The position numbers and the translations under genes are program-made. This document shows, one piece after another, positions 62,901-64,000 of a stretch of 64,000 bases of DNA. The notes under the pieces were generated by a model. That model saw nothing but the letters and a program-made list of their open reading frames with translations. It ran no database searches and was not told the DNA's origin. Where the stretch lies: the NCBI GenBank assembly GCA_964383465.1, contig CAYLGT010000003.1, positions 1 through 64,000 of the forward strand. The letters are read 5' to 3'. Each line of letters opens with the position of its first letter. Position 1 is the stretch's first letter. The stretch is from CAYLGT01 sp964383465. GTDB lineage: Bacteria > Patescibacteriota > Saccharimonadia > Saccharimonadales > Saccharimonadaceae.

Positions 62901-63147
62901 CAACTCAACCGTGGCGTACCAAGTCTATCGCAACAGTAGTACCGGACTTACTGCCTGTGGCTCATCAATACAAGTATCGAACGGCGTCTCCTCAACCTGG
63001 ACGACGCAAACTGCGACTGGCGCCGCCGACCCATCAACCTGTGGCTTTGCGGGGGGAGACAGCATCGTCTTCAAGATCGACGTCACCGCGAAAAGCAACG
63101 CCAACGCCTACGTCGGAAACCTGAACTTCGCCTTCAGTAACCGCTAA
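53992..63147 (+). CDS. Giant exported beta-helix fibre protein, 3051 residues
   Basis: A signal peptide (about 1-34) is followed by a fibre-type N-terminal domain (INFQGRLYNAQGATVPDGYY). Three long modules of about 620 residues follow, each opening with KDAADYVADGT and GKVYLFAGTY-like caps (near residues 380, 970 and 1590), then Asn/Gly/Ser-rich right-handed beta-helix repeats, then an NVTLSTGNASGG-type linker. Two lectin/CBM-like sandwiches (about 2480-2810) and a C-terminal globular domain end it. No anchor helix is seen. Similar fibre proteins occur in CPR genomes; attachment to a host or surface is likely but inferred. A GAGGCG site precedes the ATG. Confidence 0.85.
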   Translation: MLSALLQTMRRLCYLTLLMGSFFLLTNSGTPAYAATGINKTINFQGRLYNAQGATVPDGYYNVQFKIYQDGDGQSAGNSTGSPAGTLKWTEDHLNAASQGVTVKNGFMSVELGSVTPFGTSIDWNQDTLWLSLNIGNTNVSCTPFASCSGDGEMLPMKRLSSVPYALNSAQLGGLTSAQFLQLAQGVQTDASTNTSSIFVNKTGTGGDFLQLQSSGTDVFTLSNTGNITLGSNADKTISVATAAASTAGSALTVSAGAGGSGTGSAGGNLVLQGGAAGGTDANGGNVTLNAGAKTGSGTDGTISIGTSNTSSIALGQDTTLAAGKSLTVTGGNTASRPASPTEGMIYFDSTTKQLLVYSNGKWQADRSAATKIVAANNSSQAAKDAADYVADGTGDQTEINNALTAAAGGRVYLAEGTYVANATILIPNNTTLAGAGQGTVVELADLDATDNLIENKDSTAGNATPGSGVRIQDMKLDGRKDLNTAGTQYGVYFSDMGSGTDTSAVAGASITGVTFTRFRNDGLYLTASSNNKISGNSFRLNGGAGLSVNALSNYNLISNNQSQGNTAEGIINSSSSQNTYSGNNIQGNGTIGISSLSGSSRNNFSGNTATDNPTAGIKFAGETRSTIVGNTIRGGGSNQYGIWITSSSSNNAISANNVYDTGGAGATNGIYVNIGSNNNITNNVVGDSSCNTTCYAVNIDHASSTNNYIASNNIDSGASIRDIGTGTILGGQVSTGGTFSIQNAASIGLSTSAQATTSDITISTGNASAGNSGSISLDVGTATGTKGTISIGTTNATSITIGSASTTTTIQGNTAVTLNGTTGTTQVCRNASGYLSSCDATFLAPTATNFIQNGTSQQASANFNISGTGTADTLQGTTKVMTALLDTATAATALNIGTTNANQINLNQNVVVAAGKSLTVTGGNTASRPASPTAGMLYYDTSTNQMLQYNGTKWVSTNEDSYLVAASDSSQTAKDAADYVADGTADNVEIQSALDRANPASAIGGARKSGKVYLFAGTYTIAANLSIYNNTTLSGAGTSTVLQLADLDAAASLITNNDTTSGTSIIIENMKLDGRNDLNTAGTQYGLYFDGLGGGTGATARAGVKVDSVTVTRFRTANIYLTASNYANFNKVTSQASGGSGAYLISSSNHNSFTGNTFYGNATNGMTINGSTYNAIAGNTFANNTADGLQLTNGSSYNSVTGNTSDTNGSDGYEITDGGTSGSSYNSLENNVAEGNTNAGINSNNSNSLSLVGNLIRNNATYGVYFNNSNFNTVGSNKISNSGGASNNNAIYLTNADSATITNNDITDSSATTTNYAINITNTATSSDNYLAANTYGSATINDQGTGTIYGGQVTSSGTFTIQNAASVQVGTSAGATSGNVTLSTGNASGGASGNISLDVGTASTTAGTISIGTVNASALTIGHAGTTTTIQGNTAVTLNGTTGTTQVCRNASGYLSSCDATFLAPTATNFIQNGTSQQASANFNISGTGTADTLQGTTKVMTALLDTATAATALNIGTTNANQINLNQNVVVAAGKSLTVTGGNTASRPASPTAGMLYYDTTTNQLIQYNGTKWVNNGSEAYLVAANDSSQQDKDAADFVADGTADDVEIQSALDRADPASVTSGARKSGKVYLFAGTYNIAASLSVKNNTVLAGSGRGTLLKFANITGTSVNMITNSDTGGTVSTGITIQDMQLDGNKSVNLTGTQNGIYLNKSGNGSGSTAKQGSKLLNLYIANFRTNNVQITNSSANNTISNVTSVTAAGAGFYLGGTGASNNNNTFTNNLAQGNGANGFTLDGASFNTLSGNTAEGNTGVGISLTSTSGTNNVTGNNARNNTSYGISVGSSTSNNISSNTASSNGASGIYIGASSYYTTVSSNNTSSNTGSGIMLDSAGRGSVTGNTSYSNTVNGINANNSGLTTISGNSIYSNPTGIYISGTSSDDGNITGNNISNSSSYGIQTLNMDRTTINNNRIVDSGGATDNNGIYLSSSTSNSITGNTITDGTPSGTNYAININNAASTGNYLAGNTIGTATINDAAISVATPTVYGGQNASSGAFTIQSASGVQVGTSAGTTSSNVTISTGNASAGASGNISLDVGTATTTAGTISIGTANTSAITIGRSGVTTTIQGNVGVTLNGTTGTTMVCQNGTGLLSSCDATYLAPTATNFIQNQNTAAQSTSNFWVSGTGKVDTAVLTPRLDTNTATALAIGDTNATSVTIGKAAGTAAVNVSSSTVNLGIATAATTMQAVGQTTANTQGSSLTMQGATGNGSGAGGSVTIQGGTGGATNAAGGNLYLTGGTAGGSSTSTGLVVINTPTFSTAAADANCYTSGSLVASSCSITAASVNGSGAIIVGFNTTGKTATLPDPTITTAGRVVYITAANLSEDFTLSVNGGGTGNTIAMRKNTTATMIWNGADWTAAGASSSTTLQSAYDNTLQSAGGAELVVSSTSNTKGLTIRDSSTSPVNGTLMSVQSSSAAGLFQVNSNVTEYATNAGSETGGAGGGLTDNTYPANTWTALTGTTISRYTTAGDYIATGQGSASATTTAVANTGLSNRLSTTLNANMTYNVSFTTRLTSGTFTDMNVYYSRDGTTTGGATCTAAATSVTSVWTKVNCTFTAPASGITSSNAIFIRQTAAAVRTFYVDNLSVTLAADLNYATDGTVNDDINFATNWSAVGTSTVSRNITDGQEASDSAQAAAGTTANNGLKNKLSVFPLTSTLYRVSVYAKLVSGTAFTDFKIRYTPDNGSTFVDCVDYNTQTVTTTDWTQVTCYIKTIGTTVTNPYMQFIQPTAPASARTYIVDTFSMSLTSASTPNVQIGGGSNGGPTTLFTLDRGASAPIAANNDALLGSMYYDTSLGKLQCYEADGWGACGSSPDNIITISPEYTNAVLHGTGIGTMTSDLCSDNLNVNDGSSSQPTICGTNETYNFYKWTSPQASSQTYSIYVTYQLPTTFKDFNSGQTSLMGRTDSTNSTVAYQVYRNSSTGLTACGSSIQVSNGVSSTWTTQTATGAADPSTCGFAGGDSIVFKIDVTAKSNANAYVGNLNFAFSNR
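56446..56816 (+). repeat. 371-base exact repeat, copy 1
   Basis: This block is identical to 58309-58679, exactly 1863 bases (621 codons) away. It codes for the linker between beta-helix modules 1 and 2 of the giant protein. Flanking module sequence is clearly diverged, so only this block was copied recently. Confidence 0.9.
58309..58679 (+). repeat. 371-base exact repeat, copy 2
   Basis: This second copy lies between beta-helix modules 2 and 3. The third linker at about 60400-60560 is related but diverged, so the homogenised pair stands out. Confidence 0.9.
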
Positions 63148-63181
63148 GCAAAAACCAACCTGTTTATGCTAAAATAACTGA

Positions 63182-64000
63182 GTGAACACAGTGAGGGAAC
63201 TGGGTAAAATCGTGAGGCGATTTACTCAAAAAAATAGACATACATTTAGTCGAACGTATAGTACGGGCATCCGTATCCCTCGGCCTATGTTCGGTATGTC
63301 AAAAACAGCCTGGCGACTAAGCCTCGCCGGTGTTGCCGTTACACTCGTTAGCCTCATTGTATTACCTCTTGTTTGGCCGCTTCTGTTCCCTGCAAACTAC
63401 ACGCTTGGCAGCAAAGAACTGAGTCTTTTACCGCAAGTGCCTGAAAATGTCGCAAATAGTCTGAAATACGATTGGAAAAAGGGTGGCTATGTTTTTGAAC
63501 ATGGCTCAAGTAACTCTGTAGAATCGAAGCAAACTGGCGCCAAGTCCATCTCTGCGGTCATTCCAACCCATGCAAACAAAGGAGTGACTATCACTGACCC
63601 GACTTCGAGTCAGAAAAGCTCCTTGATCCCGAAGTTTAGACTCGCCAGTGGAAAACAAAACGGTGGTCACGTCGTCTATCCTCTTAGCAACAACACCGGC
63701 TGGTTGGTATACAGTGTCCAGGCGATTGGCGTCAAAGAAGACATCGTGCTCACACGCAGCAACTCCGATTCGCAAACGTTCAAATACTCACTAAAAATCG
63801 ACAAGAGCCTCGAAGCCCGACTCGAAAAGGATGGCTCTATAGGTGTTTACGGTAACACACTACTGTCAGGCGACATAACCACTGCCACCGAAAAAGATGC
63901 TGCGCTTCTCCAGAAAGCACGTCAAAATGCTGACAAAAACACCCTGATCTTCCGCATACCGAAACCGGTCGTCTATGAGTATGGCAAACAAACAACTGGT
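63182..64000 (+). CDS. Membrane-anchored exported protein, 3' end beyond the window
   Basis: A single frame stays open from the GTG at 63182 to the window end (273 codons). It codes for a basic cytosolic N-terminus, a membrane segment at about residues 49-70 (LSLAGVAVTLVSLIVLPLVW) and a long extracytoplasmic part. TAAAAT lies 6 bases before the GTG; an ATG at 63284 is an alternative start. I do not recognise the family. It follows the giant fibre gene by 34 bases and probably belongs to the same surface system. Confidence 0.75.
   Translation, partial: MNTVRELGKIVRRFTQKNRHTFSRTYSTGIRIPRPMFGMSKTAWRLSLAGVAVTLVSLIVLPLVWPLLFPANYTLGSKELSLLPQVPENVANSLKYDWKKGGYVFEHGSSNSVESKQTGAKSISAVIPTHANKGVTITDPTSSQKSSLIPKFRLASGKQNGGHVVYPLSNNTGWLVYSVQAIGVKEDIVLTRSNSDSQTFKYSLKIDKSLEARLEKDGSIGVYGNTLLSGDITTATEKDAALLQKARQNADKNTLIFRIPKPVVYEYGKQTTG

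Noticed and set aside
1..64000. CRISPR array
   Set aside because: No series of short direct repeats with regular spacers was seen, and no cas-like gene is present.
1..64000. Use of UGA as a sense codon, as in Gracilibacteria
   Set aside because: Well-conserved genes end with TGA at the expected place and show no internal TGA, so the standard code applies.

Overview
The window looks like a scaffold from a Candidate Phyla Radiation bacterium, most likely Candidatus Saccharibacteria (TM7) with roughly 50% GC. This is inferred from gene content: an archaeal-type aspartyl-tRNA synthetase, many small membrane and surface proteins, peptidoglycan genes (murC, a class A PBP), cell-surface fibre proteins of the type common in CPR genomes, a cytochrome bd-like oxidase, and the standard genetic code. 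A marker-gene tree would settle it. Four runs of exactly 100 N mark scaffold joins; one (21875-21974) is flanked by an identical 55-base sequence and is probably not a real gap.

Layout. 1-270: a Met-type tRNA (first base just outside the window) followed by a broken second copy of its 3' half. 271-13443: metabolism, transport and repair (GH37 trehalase, ABC exporter, MFS carrier, MurC, a tautomerase-like protein, a MazG-like enzyme, MscS channel, MutY, AlkA). 13489-16065: a large exported protein joining a cutinase-type esterase to a VWA-like domain. 16090-22667: small membrane proteins, a duplicated leader/terminator element, an ECF sigma factor with its membrane partner and a DUF2202 protein. 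22725-32977: AspRS, a CBS-domain protein, DsbA-like, CorA, CCC1-like and Kef-type transporters, a cysteine-cluster protein behind a structured leader, and an AbrB-like regulator next to an MFS multidrug exporter. 33011-42656: PBP1A with calcium-binding-type repeats, then a minus-strand block that appears devoted to redox at the envelope: cytochrome bd-like subunits, a ferric-reductase-like flavocytochrome and two tandem pairs of exported cytochrome-b5-like and DUF4352-like proteins. 42731-42841: a 36-residue stand-alone prepilin-like peptide.

42916-48980 is the strongest candidate for an undescribed system. Seven overlapping genes encode b-, delta-, alpha-, gamma-, beta- and epsilon-like F1 subunits, led by a membrane protein whose C-terminal hairpin resembles ATP synthase subunit c but lacks the proton-carrying acid and is fused to an exported beta-rich domain. 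No subunit a is present in the cluster. 48981-64000 is a surface-protein region: a membrane-anchored repeat protein, two WxL-like secreted proteins, a DUF916-like protein, a PKD/Ig-like protein, a 3051-residue beta-helix fibre, and the start of another anchored protein running off the window.

Across the window many genes have a TANNNT -10 box only 6 to 9 bases before the start codon, which suggests frequent leaderless transcription. Other genes carry clear Shine-Dalgarno sites.
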